NCBI RefSeq assembly: GCF_964340395.1
Contig: NC_135551.1
Span: 7,001,963-7,065,962, forward strand
From: Glandiceps talaboti
Taxonomy: Eukaryota; Hemichordata; Enteropneusta; Spengelidae
Reading direction: 5' to 3'
DNA: 64,000 nt
Of this stretch, positions 54,531-64,000 are shown piece by piece; within the stretch, counting starts at the first letter, position 1, and each line of letters begins with the position of its first letter. Made by a program: the position numbers and the translations under genes. A model generated the notes under the pieces. It did no database searches. It was not told where the DNA came from and saw only the letters and a program-made list of their open reading frames with translations.

Positions 54531-54989
54531 CCGCCATATTGTTACATGGAGTTTTATATTAATATTGTATCGGTGGCTTGCCAAATCGTTTCTCTTTGCA
54601 GCTTCCATACATCATCAAGTAGCCTTGACATAGCTTAACTGCTTTCTCGGCGTTGGAATCATTACACTTCATGTTGAGTATTTCAAGCAGGATGAAAAAG
54701 AAACTAAACAAAATTGGAAGTTCAGACGAGCGTGTTGTTGCTTCGAGTATAGCGCTCCCAGTTTCTTAATGATCTGTCGATTATTAGGCAATACGATATG
54801 TATACAATCTTCAGATTTCATATACTTTCATTTAATGACATTTCCTATTCAGGGGTACATCATGTACACTACCTACTGCTCAGAATTTCCCATTCCATCA
54901 TCTATAGTTTTACCCTATAAGGGAGTTTAAATCAGATTTAACTTGTAATCTGGGTGAATTTACGTCTTTCAATGTGAGAATTTGTGTTT

Positions 54990-55110
54990 TGTAAGCATGG
55001 AGGTTATTTCTAACGTTGAATCAGTACTCATGTATGTGCCAAAATCTGAGCCTGCAATATGATGGCTTCCAATAGCTTGTTTGCTCGAAGGACGTTGTGT
55101 GTAATGTTTG
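54990..55110 (-). other. Conserved segment with exon-like borders (three copies)
   Basis: On the minus strand a TTTACAG acceptor-like site is followed by a frame beginning FGHKHYTQ, SKQAI and SHHIAGSDF. Copies are at about 40,240-40,375 (A) and 50,125-50,255 (B, with one extra A breaking the frame). Read in the phase required by exon 1 it soon meets stops in A, so a coding role is doubtful. Confidence 0.25.
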
Positions 55111-57006
55111 TGACCAAACTGTAAACATAAAGTGAAGTATACGTTAATAAGTTTAAGCACTGTTTGAATGGGGTGGGGTGGGGGTACATATGATGCTATA
55201 GAGAAAGTCAGACAACAAGTGAATATTGTTGGAATTCTTTCATTTAACTAAAATATCGGTTCATTGGACATGGTTGATAGTAGTATGATTGATCGCGTGA
55301 AACTTTCCTCAAGTTAATAAATTAGTTGTTTCGCCATTCAATGCTCTGATAGATGTGTGTGAATAATGTTGTCATTCAGTCTTATAGAAATGCCAAGAAT
55401 ACCTGACATCAATTATAATTCCACACAAATGCAAACCAAAACACGAGTGTCGCAATATTGGAGATAGTTGTAGCAAAGCATTTGAAATTAGTGCGAATCA
55501 TTGAATTTTAAAAGGGAACTATAAATCTAACTCTAACTATGAAACGCTCATATCGTCTATGGCGTGTCTCATGTGGGAAACTCAAGAGAAGCCTTTGTCA
55601 AATTTTAATTAAAACTTTGACGCGTGCGCCATTAGGTCTGAAAAAAAGACTTGGTTCGGATTACCCGACCCCATCGAATTTTTCACTGCCGACTTTAAGC
55701 TTTTCTGACGAATTCTGTAATGGCGCTACATCTGATGAGAAGAAACCAATAACACATACGGAAAACAGCGGATCACATAACTACCTGAACTAGACACTCA
55801 CACATGAAAAGAACCTATACTAACCTCACGAATTCTAAAATTTTAGCGTAATCGGAAGCACTCCACTTTTTTGACCTTATGAGGAGACGGGAAAGGGGAA
55901 AATGAAGAACGTACATCAAATGGAGAAGTGTGGTTGATTCTGTCAGTTAAGGCCTTGTGTGATCACGCAGAACCAACAAGGCATGGTAGTTTCTAGACTG
56001 CTAACAGTTGTTTTGAACTTTTTTTGAAGTTTATCTTTTATACTATTGTCGCCGAAATTAATAGATTTAAACATGATATGTTGAGCGTTGGACGTTCCAT
56101 ATTTTATGTATTAGAATCCTCAGTGAGTAGCGTGCGTTCTATATGTGCATTGTACATGCTAACTATTAGATTGTATGTTAGGCATAAAGAAAATAATTGT
56201 TTGGTTCTGGTTACCCCACCTAGTTTTTACTGCCGATCCCAATCTTTTGTATTTACTTAATCGAGAAAAGATAAAATAAAATCGCAACAAATTGTGATGT
56301 CTCGCGAGAAATACTTGATGCTAAAATATAACCTGATCTTCTAATATGTAATGGCTGTACTTCTGATAGGAAAAATAAATAACACAGCGACCATTTTTAA
56401 GACAATAGAAAACATTAACTAGATATTAGCACTCACATAAAAATTAAAAAACAAAATAAAATAGCAAATCTATCTACCCCCTCCTATTCTAAACTTGATC
56501 CCATGAGCATAAGCAGAATCAAACTATACTTTTTTTTAGGTCTTTTAGGTTATGTATTTGCACACAATTAGTATTTAAATGAAACATATTTCAGGTTTAT
56601 TAGGAATTGTGAATACGACAAAATATAATCTGCGTTTGAACACAGACCAGGAAGTTCCCTGCGATACATATGACTGCCTGATCATCTCAGTTAACACTAA
56701 GATAAATGTTCTCGAAGAGTTCATAAAACTTGTTCAAAATACCACAATTTGAATGAAAATATACATTTAACCTTTTTTCTTAAAGTCAGATCTAGATATG
56801 CATATTTTGGGTGTGTTCAACTAATCTGTTCAGAATATTTAATTTATTTGTTAACAAACTCGGTTTGGGCTATCATAGTGGCAATATTATACTAACCGAG
56901 TGCGCAGCTTAGCAATGTTTTTTTTTTTTAATAAAAGGTTTCACTTTTTAAAGTTTCGTCTAATGTGTTATATTCTACCACTGATATTTATACTCGAATC
57001 ACTTAC

Positions 57007-57100
57007 CATCATCGTCATCAACGGTACTTGTTGCTTGGCAGGCATAATATCCAAACGCTAAAAACAGTTCAAAACAAATTAACCACAACTGCTTCTTCAT
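57007..57100 (-). CDS. Exon 1C: signal peptide, third copy
   Basis: 94 bp, ATG at 57,100, donor GATG/GTAAGT. Same protein as copy 1B (MKKQLWLICFELFLAF and following). Unlike B it keeps the long upstream region shared with A, including the inverted-repeat element at 57.9-58.07 kb. Phase is compatible with the trefoil exon at 38.7 kb. Confidence 0.65.
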
Positions 57101-57884
57101 TGCGTTTTAAGTGATTGCAAGAAACGCTAATAAAGTGACATTTTGTACTAAATATTAATTTGATACACAGGATATCAGGAGAACGAGCTACATGCAACCC
57201 ATACTCAAGAAAACTGACAGCGTCTCAAGACGTAGAAACTACAAGACAGATGGTATATACGGTACCGACTGTACGCACACTGGTAAACATTTCAGTTATA
57301 TTTAGCAGGCGACTAAAGCATATTCATAAGCTGGTAATATTACAAACTGGTCTGGGAATTTTGTCATACTCGACTCCCGCAGGCAGATATACGCGTATGG
57401 CTACGAAATACGTATTATGATGCCAATCTTTTAATCCATATGGATAAAAAAACAAGGATATATTTTTTTCTTATATAATCTTTTGATTGTATTTTCGCTT
57501 CATTTGGAGGGTTTGTACGCCATTAAATAGCATAGCAGCTTAAAACAGGCTTTAAAAAGATACGGAAAAGACAAATTTCATCAATGACAGTATAGTAAGA
57601 TTGTACTACAATCGCGAGAACAAGTACTGGCGACGCAAAACTGACATGGGAGGGGAGGGACAAAGAACGCATTGCATGTAAATCTTACCTAGTTCATATG
57701 ACAAAGTCCTCTTGTAACATGACAAACATAATTTTTGGATTATTCTAACGAAAACGGCCTTGGCGTCAATTCCCTAAAAAAATTCAAAGTAGTCCGGATT
57801 CTTTTTACACAGAGCCGATCATGATAAACGGTTTTGAAAATGCATTCTGCTTCCGGATTTATCATGAAGGTATGACAGTGCACA

Positions 57885-58068
57885 AATATCCATTATCGGA
57901 TAAATTCTAATATTGCACTCTAGCTTATATGCAGGCTAGAACTTACTTTTAGATGATATGGTATCCGATAAAAAGTACTTTCTACGTGCGAAGACTAATA
58001 TTAGAGTCTGATATTATATTTTGCACTCTAAGTTAGATTTTATCCGATATTATCCGATGGAATGTTCC
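57885..58068. repeat. Inverted-repeat MITE-like element upstream of exon 1C
   Basis: Paralogue of 46,260-46,442, with the same TTATCGGATAA/TTTTATCCGATA arrangement. Confidence 0.6.
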
Positions 58069-59499
58069 TCCGGGGGCTCGGGCAACATGCACCATCAAAT
58101 ATTAAGGTTCGGTATTGGACATTAGATGATATTATCAAATAATACCATTCACTATTGCACATCAACAGAATCAAATTCCTGCTCTCCTATATATTTCTGT
58201 CCTTTCTGTTTTGATGGCTCCGTTGTGGACCCAAGGGAATCGTAATCATTCCGCTCCTCATCAGAAATATATTTATTGGCCTCTCGTTTGGGGTTTCCAT
58301 TGGTTTGACATGTTTCTGCCTCTATTTCTGCTTTAAAATAGGGATTCAGTAATGTAACAATGCATTCTATATATTAAATATATTTCGTAGATTTCATAGG
58401 TCCTACAATGTATTTTGTGCGAAAATGGAGAGTAAAAAAATGTCAACTACTTTTTTTAAAGATGCCTCGGGTTCAGCGTCTGTTTCATGGCCCGACAAAT
58501 ATATCAAAACTCAACTTATTCCCCCCCTTTCACCCCCTGCCCCTCCATCGGAAAATTCACTAGTCCCCGCCTTCAACCCTCTATTGAGTAGGTCTGAATA
58601 AGACAAGGGACATTTAATCGCAATTACTTGAATAAAGAGGACTTATAACACAAAAAAGTCATCCATCTGTCAGTAGGAGTGCCATTATATATGTATTCGT
58701 ATGTATTCTAATTGAGTGAGCATATGTGTTAGGCCTACCGGAAGTCGACCATATCAGAGCTAGTCCACACCCCTGCCATGTATGATCCTATAGCCGGTCC
58801 CGAAACAAAACAAAAAATCACACAAATGAAAAAAAAAGTAATTACAAAAAAATTTGAAATATATATATAGATAAGACAACAATATAATTTAAAAAAGTGA
58901 AAATATATAATTAAAAAAGGGAAGAAATATAACAATCGTAGAATTAATGATATCGTCCGACGACAATCTTTATTATTCTATGTTTGTGTTATTTGATGAT
59001 GGCTTTGAAGACATATTAATATCACTTCACTGCGCCTTCCATATGGAACTGTCTTCCTCAGTCTTCGTCACGCTCACTCTCACACTAATTCTTCCTTCAG
59101 CTCTGCCCTTAAAACATGCCTATTTCAATCGTTCAACTCTCAATCGATTACATACTTCTCCATACATCCTTCCATGCTTTGAAATTGTTTCTCTGTATCC
59201 CCTTTTTTCTTAATAGCTCTGTGTCTGCACCTGGAACTCTCCGGAGAGCATGAGTATTAAAAATTCGCTTTATTATAATTCATGATATTGTACAAAAAAA
59301 TATTCTTATTATACAACATATTCCTGATCAGATTAGAATAATTCCTTTTTTGGCTATGCGTCTTCAAGGAATACCTCAATCAGTTATTTTAGTTTTAGAA
59401 TGTATTTGCTACCATGTAGCAGACAGTGAAACACCAATTATTATATTACAGTTTTAAAATTTATTTATATTAGCAGTGATACTGAATCACGTGTTATCA

Positions 59500-60090
59500 T
59501 AATTATGGACCCATTTTTTTAAACGTCTTCATCAATCCTATCATTTCTATTTGTCAACAAATCATATACAACAAATTTGTGACATTAATTTAGTCAAATA
59601 AACGAATGAGTATGTTCTTTGTGTAAGCTATATTGATCTTGTTGTTATTATCCATGCTATATAATACTATTTAACATCAACATGTAATTTTAATACCTTC
59701 AATTCATGATCCCGAGATGTTCAAACTAAATGTTGGATGTTAAAATCTGGCATAGAGAGGCAAGGCTGTGAAAATAACCTTATTAGCATAGATAACACAC
59801 ATCATTGTTAAAGAAAGCGAATTATTTGGGGGGTGACGTGCATTTATTGTATACATATCTAAGAAATCATATTGGTGACGGCATTACTACAATTATTGTT
59901 GGAATTAATGTTACAATTTGTTGTTATAGATTTAAATAAAGTATCAGGCATTATAACAAAGGTTACATTGCCAGTTTATGTGATGATATAGTGTATTCAC
60001 CAATACACAATACCCACTCTTAACATACATTGAACTTTCTTTTGAATAAAGTATTATGAGAGCTTTTTAGCTTTCGAATAAATGTTTATT
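59500..60090. other. Unassigned sequence right of the array
   Basis: No coding exon or repeat recognised. Confidence 0.4.
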
Positions 60091-60096
60091 GTTTGC

Positions 60097-60097
<1 letters not shown>

Positions 60098-60150
<53 letters not shown>

Positions 60151-60178
60151 ATGTATGTCTGTCTGTCTGTCTGTCTGT
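60098..60178. repeat. (CTGT)n microsatellite
   Basis: About 20 units of GTCT/CTGT with one ATGT interruption. Confidence 0.95.
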
Positions 60179-60199
60179 GTCATTTGCATAATGAACACA

Positions 60200-62550
60200 C
60201 ACAAAATGTTCGGTGAGTTGAAATACTGATGTATGTCCCGTTTCCTAGTGTTTTTTGTCTCGTTTCCATACTCTGGCCGTTGGTTGCGCTCTTAACGAAG
60301 AGGGTAAAGTTACTCGTGTGTTCGATTAGATGTCAGAAATAATCTAACTAATGCTTGCATACATTTTCAAGTGTTTCATGTTTAGTGCATGGTACATTTT
60401 CATTAAAACATTCTCTGAATAACATCGCAGGGCATGCCAAACCTACTTCTAATTGAGTTTTGAAATTTTTAGCATTACATTGATACATCATTCACATGAC
60501 TTATGTTACTAATGATAATTTTATCATAACATTCGAGTCCCCTACCCCAATATGCATATTAAACCCGTCAGTATGATAACTCGAAATATCGATAAGGCTG
60601 TCAGCATTGCAAGTTTTGCTGGTGAGTGGAATGGTACAATGCGGTGATAACAAAAGCCTAATAGAAAGTGCTATATCGAATTGTACTATATACTAACAGA
60701 TTCTGGTAGAGAGATTCAAGTAATAAAGATTAACTAATCCAAATTTACATATTTAACTGTGCGTTGAAGAACAGGCCAAACAAAAACGCACATCACACTA
60801 CTGATTTACTAGGATAAAACAATGCTATACGGTTTGATCGATGTGTGGATGGTATTCAAACTGTACACGTTATCTACACATCATAATACGAATATCTTAT
60901 TCTATCTAACGGCCTGTACAATTCTCCATTTGTAATCTATTAACATGTTGGTATACCTTTGTTTAGAATATGAAGCTATTCAACAGTCAGTAAGACAGCA
61001 TTATTATCCCCAAGGCTTTTAATATTATAATCAAACTTGACAAAAGTGCATGTTCCTCAGTAAGATCTATTGCTTTAACAAAAAATGAAATATCTCTGGA
61101 GAGATTATGTAGTAGGGAGTTTCATAGTATTGTTGCCTTCGCAAAATTGCTATGCCAAATATTATTATCATTATTATATATCCGCATTTCCAAATCCGCA
61201 GTGTGCATTCATTTCTCTAATTGAGCCATTGTATATTAACAAGGCCTTGACCTCCTTCCCTTTTGTATGAACAAAGTCATGAATTTGGCTGGCTATATGT
61301 AACTCTCCCCCTGGCCACAGCCATTTGTACTTGAAAGTGACGAATTAATGGAGTAATGCATGACGTATGTGTAGGGAAATGGGTAAGTGGTTACCCACCC
61401 AGAGTTTAAAAGTATATGCATCCTATAGTGTCCTAAGACCACTAGATCTCGTTTTGGACCACTCAATTCAATAGTCAGTGTCTTATGTTTTAGGGAAAGG
61501 TAAATCACGACGGGCGAAAAAAAGTTTCACCATGGTCAAAAAACACCATCGGTTGGCAGTATGCGTCTTTGACTTCATGTACCAATTCAGGTAAAGTCAT
61601 AATATTCTGTTGCGATTTCGGGGCGGGAATTCATTAATGAGAATACAAACAATCGTTCATTACACCACATGTAAGTACAATCCTATGATCGAAAAGTTTC
61701 AAGGACACACATAACAGCAGGTAAATAAAAATATATACTATTCTTGAGTGTTTTGATTACTACTAATCTGTTTTCACTAATTATATATGTTTTATTTCAA
61801 GTTTGATAGGGCCTGGGGTGATTGATCCTATCAAAACAAAAGATACCCAATTTATGAACACCAATGAAATTCAAGAGGTAGATAAACGAAGATCAAAGCG
61901 CCCTGCCGATTCACACATATTATGCGTCGTGGTTTATTACATTCAAATGAATGTGGGGAAATGAAGGGGAGGGGGCACTAATAATAGGGTATAATCAATC
62001 ATTTTAAACACAATAATATATACATTTTGTCCATGACAAAACCCGTCAGTTAAATCGATAATATCAACTTATCGATACTTCGAGTTGGCTACTATCTCAA
62101 AAACAATTCTTCGAATTTGAAAGAAAAGCGGGGTTGAAACAGGAAGAATGCTAGGAATGTATCAATGATTGTTAGATGTACGTTGAATGGTTACTGTAAG
62201 GGTAAAAAGAAAACCTTTCCTTCATATTTCATGCTTTGTTTTATGTTTTGTGTGCTTACATCTTCAGATATTGTGTAATTGGAACAAATAAATCCTGCAA
62301 AATACATAAATTTAGGCTTTGATACGAAATAGTAATCGCTGTTTGTCACAAGTAAACACGAGATGTCAAACTTGTTTGCATACCACTTGCTTACTTTGCA
62401 ATAGCAAACTCTTTAGACATTTTAGTTGACGGTCCAGAACAATGAAATACACGCTGTGAATTAATCTAGAAACCCGTCAAATAATGACGCCAAGCCGTGG
62501 ATCAAAGATTGTTCATGAATCCAAACTGATGAGTGGACGGTCTGGGTGTA
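60200..62550. other. Unassigned sequence
   Basis: AT-rich DNA. Only short random-looking frames; no exon, RNA gene or transposon recognised. Confidence 0.4.
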
Positions 62551-62559
62551 GGCTAGTCT

Positions 62560-62637
62560 GTAAGGTACGCCGTGACGGGGCGCCCTCAAACATCAGGTAA
62601 CATGCCGGTGAGGGCGAAACGTCACGACGTATCTTAC
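62560..62637. repeat. 78-bp imperfect palindrome (long hairpin)
   Basis: Arms GTAAGGTACGCCGTGACG + GGGCGCCCTCA and TGAGGGCGAAACGTCACG + ACGTATCTTAC pair over 29 bp with few mismatches around a 20-nt loop. The block is GC-rich against an AT-rich background. It may be a short palindromic transposable element or encode a structured RNA. Confidence 0.75.
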
Positions 62638-63060
62638 GGTATGGGTGTAGACTGGATTGAATTGTCCCGATATTTGTTTATCAATACAATATTCACTTAA
62701 TCAGTTGTACACGTCAGGTGACACTTTGAATGTTGACTTGTATTTACCGATCTCCTCATCCAACGATAATATAAATAATTTATCTTTCAAGGTAAATATT
62801 GTGATAAGTATGATTTATTGACTTTACCTCAATAACTCACTTTAATTAGATACATCAGAGATTTGGAAAGATTCCAATAAAACGTCTTGTTTAACAATTG
62901 TATTCATTTCAGCCCACAAACTATCCTTTACAAAAATAAAGATTAAACAATGAAATTGTAGAATAATGTTATATTTTCATTGAATTCAAATATTTAGCCA
63001 AGTTGTAACCTTTATAATGATGGAACAGAGGATAGATTGTAATGTTTCGTTTAATTTACG

Positions 63061-63837
63061 ACAGAGGGCGCCATAACAAAACGGGTATTCATAATTGTAG
63101 CCTGTGTTATCTTTTATCCATGGTATGGCCTCTACTTACAAGTCTTTAGTCACAGTTTTATTGAACGTTTCAATGTATTGGTTGTATTTTGTTGCGCCTG
63201 TATTCGACTCAAACATTACATGTATGTTCAGCAGAAATTACGAACAAACCCCATCGTCTCAATCAAGAGCTCGAGGTTCTGGAGCACCCAGAAATCGTTT
63301 TGATAACAAATATTGACAGCCACATTTATCCATGGTCTGTTGAAAAGTATGTATTGTCAAATTTACCTGACCAAGCACATTAAATAATTAGTTGTCAATT
63401 TAGTCATTTTAATATGAACTTTTTTGGTTATAAAATAACTTTGTTGCTAAATAATCATTAAAACTATTAGTGTAATTAGGGTTAGACTTTGACATTCTTT
63501 TCATCTATCTGTGTTTTAGACATATCTCTATGAATATTGTTACTGTTGCATGGTTGTTGCGGCTGATGCACGTGCAACTTTAGTTAGCGAACAGTATCAG
63601 AAAGATTGCACATAAGAGTTACATACAGTATATGCAAGTCTATTTTAAGTTGATTTTTCTACGCATTTCAAAACAATTTATGGAAGACATTAACTGCCTG
63701 GTTTATTTTAACGCTTTAATTTATGATAGGAAAGAATCATTCTCAGGATAGCTGACATAACTGCTCAAAAAGGCCATACCGTGGATACGAGATACCACAG
63801 GATATTTGAAAACCCGTTTTGTTATGGCGCCCTCTGT
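63061..63837. mobile_element. 0.78-kb inverted-repeat DNA element
   Basis: Ends ACAGAGGGCGCCATAACAAA + ACGGGT at 63,061-63,086 and its reverse complement at 63,812-63,837, perfect over 26 bp. No clear target duplication. Internal frames (63,104-63,316 and 63,189-63,383) overlap in two registers and have no recognisable domain. Best read as a non-autonomous TIR transposon. Confidence 0.75.
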
Positions 63838-63945
63838 GATATCTATTCAAATATCGTTAACTTCAATAGCCAATTTGAAAGATAACGTTTTAATTTATGA
63901 CATGAAAGAATCGTTCACAGAATATGTGATGTAATTGCTCAAAAA
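63709..63945. repeat. Diverged 63-bp direct repeat
   Basis: TAACGCTTTAATTTATGATA... at 63,709-63,771 and TAACGTTTTAATTTATGACA... at 63,883-63,945 align along their length. One copy is inside and one outside the right TIR of the element above. Confidence 0.65.
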
Positions 63946-64000
63946 ACATTAACTAACTCCAAAGTATATTTCAGTGTAAAAACACCAACCGAAAGTTTGA

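Larger units (their letters stand above)
49672..54540. repeat. Tandem segmental duplication, unit B
   Basis: About 4.9 kb. Relative to A and C it lacks about 1.1 kb directly upstream of its first exon (the junction is near 51,500, where TTAATTTGGATATATTTG joins TTTCTGCCTCTATTTCTGC) and lacks the transposon insertions of unit A. Confidence 0.85.
54541..59480. repeat. Tandem segmental duplication, unit C
   Basis: Third copy. Similarity to A stops near 59,480, just after ATACTGAATCACGTGTTATC, which defines the right edge of the array. It preserves empty sites for the TTAA transposon and LINE 5 of unit A. Confidence 0.85.

Noticed and set aside
54990-55160. The FGHKHYTQ frame as exon 2 of the array genes.
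   Set aside because: In the phase demanded by exon 1 it meets a stop in copy A, and copy B carries a frameshift; the trefoil exon at 38.7 kb fits better.
52147-59213. A conserved gene family at 52,148-52,462 and 58,947-59,213.
   Set aside because: Conservation is explained by the recent duplication; the third copy (47.3 kb) has a stop and the composition is not protein-like.
62520-62637. A complete hammerhead ribozyme using CTGATGAG at about 62,525 and GGGCGAAACG at about 62,614.
   Set aside because: The two boxes are about 80 nt apart with no matching stem II; the local structure is a simple hairpin.

Overview
This window looks like AT-rich intergenic and intronic DNA from an animal, most likely a marine invertebrate; the phylum cannot be fixed from the sequence. 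The evidence is GT-AG introns around coding exons, a trefoil (P-type) domain exon, a tRNA-derived SINE, several non-LTR retrotransposon families, a Penelope-like element, long CATA/CAGA microsatellites, and above all a complete but decayed Polinton/Maverick. No bacterial-type operon is present.

Layout. 1-1.35 kb holds a 21-bp minisatellite, a Penelope-like 3' end and a CATA array. 1.39-1.64 kb is a minus-strand exon. 1.824-28.771 kb is a Polinton/Maverick of about 27 kb. It has 156-bp terminal inverted repeats (AG...CT ends), a 6-bp target duplication with one mismatch (AACATT/GACATT), and a plus-strand gene row: zinc-finger protein, protein-primed PolB, integrase with chromodomain, a conserved unknown structural-type protein, A32-like packaging ATPase, and a run of small membrane and Cys-rich proteins. 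It is split by at least four LINE insertions and one SINE; without them it would be about 15-16 kb. 28.8-39.7 kb carries a 2.2-kb element with long inverted repeats, microsatellites, a Penelope-like GIY-YIG fragment and LINE fragments. 39.8-59.5 kb is a three-copy tandem array of a 5-10 kb unit. 59.5-64 kb is mostly non-coding, with a CTGT array, a 78-bp hairpin and a 0.78-kb inverted-repeat element.

The host signal is a minus-strand gene running right to left. Three near-identical signal-peptide first exons (57.1, 51.4, 45.4 kb), a trefoil exon (38.7 kb), an unrecognised 312-bp exon (32.4 kb) and a 256-bp exon (1.5 kb) all join in phase 1. I infer one secreted or membrane trefoil protein gene whose third intron received the whole Polinton and whose first exon has been triplicated, possibly giving alternative promoters. 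The paralogous array units also act as natural empty sites, which date and define some transposon insertions; for one TTAA-flanked element the pre-insertion target is preserved in the third unit.

Nearly all transposon genes are broken by stops and frameshifts. The exception is the LINE at 3.2-6.3 kb, whose 2.8-kb reading frame is open and which looks like the youngest insertion.
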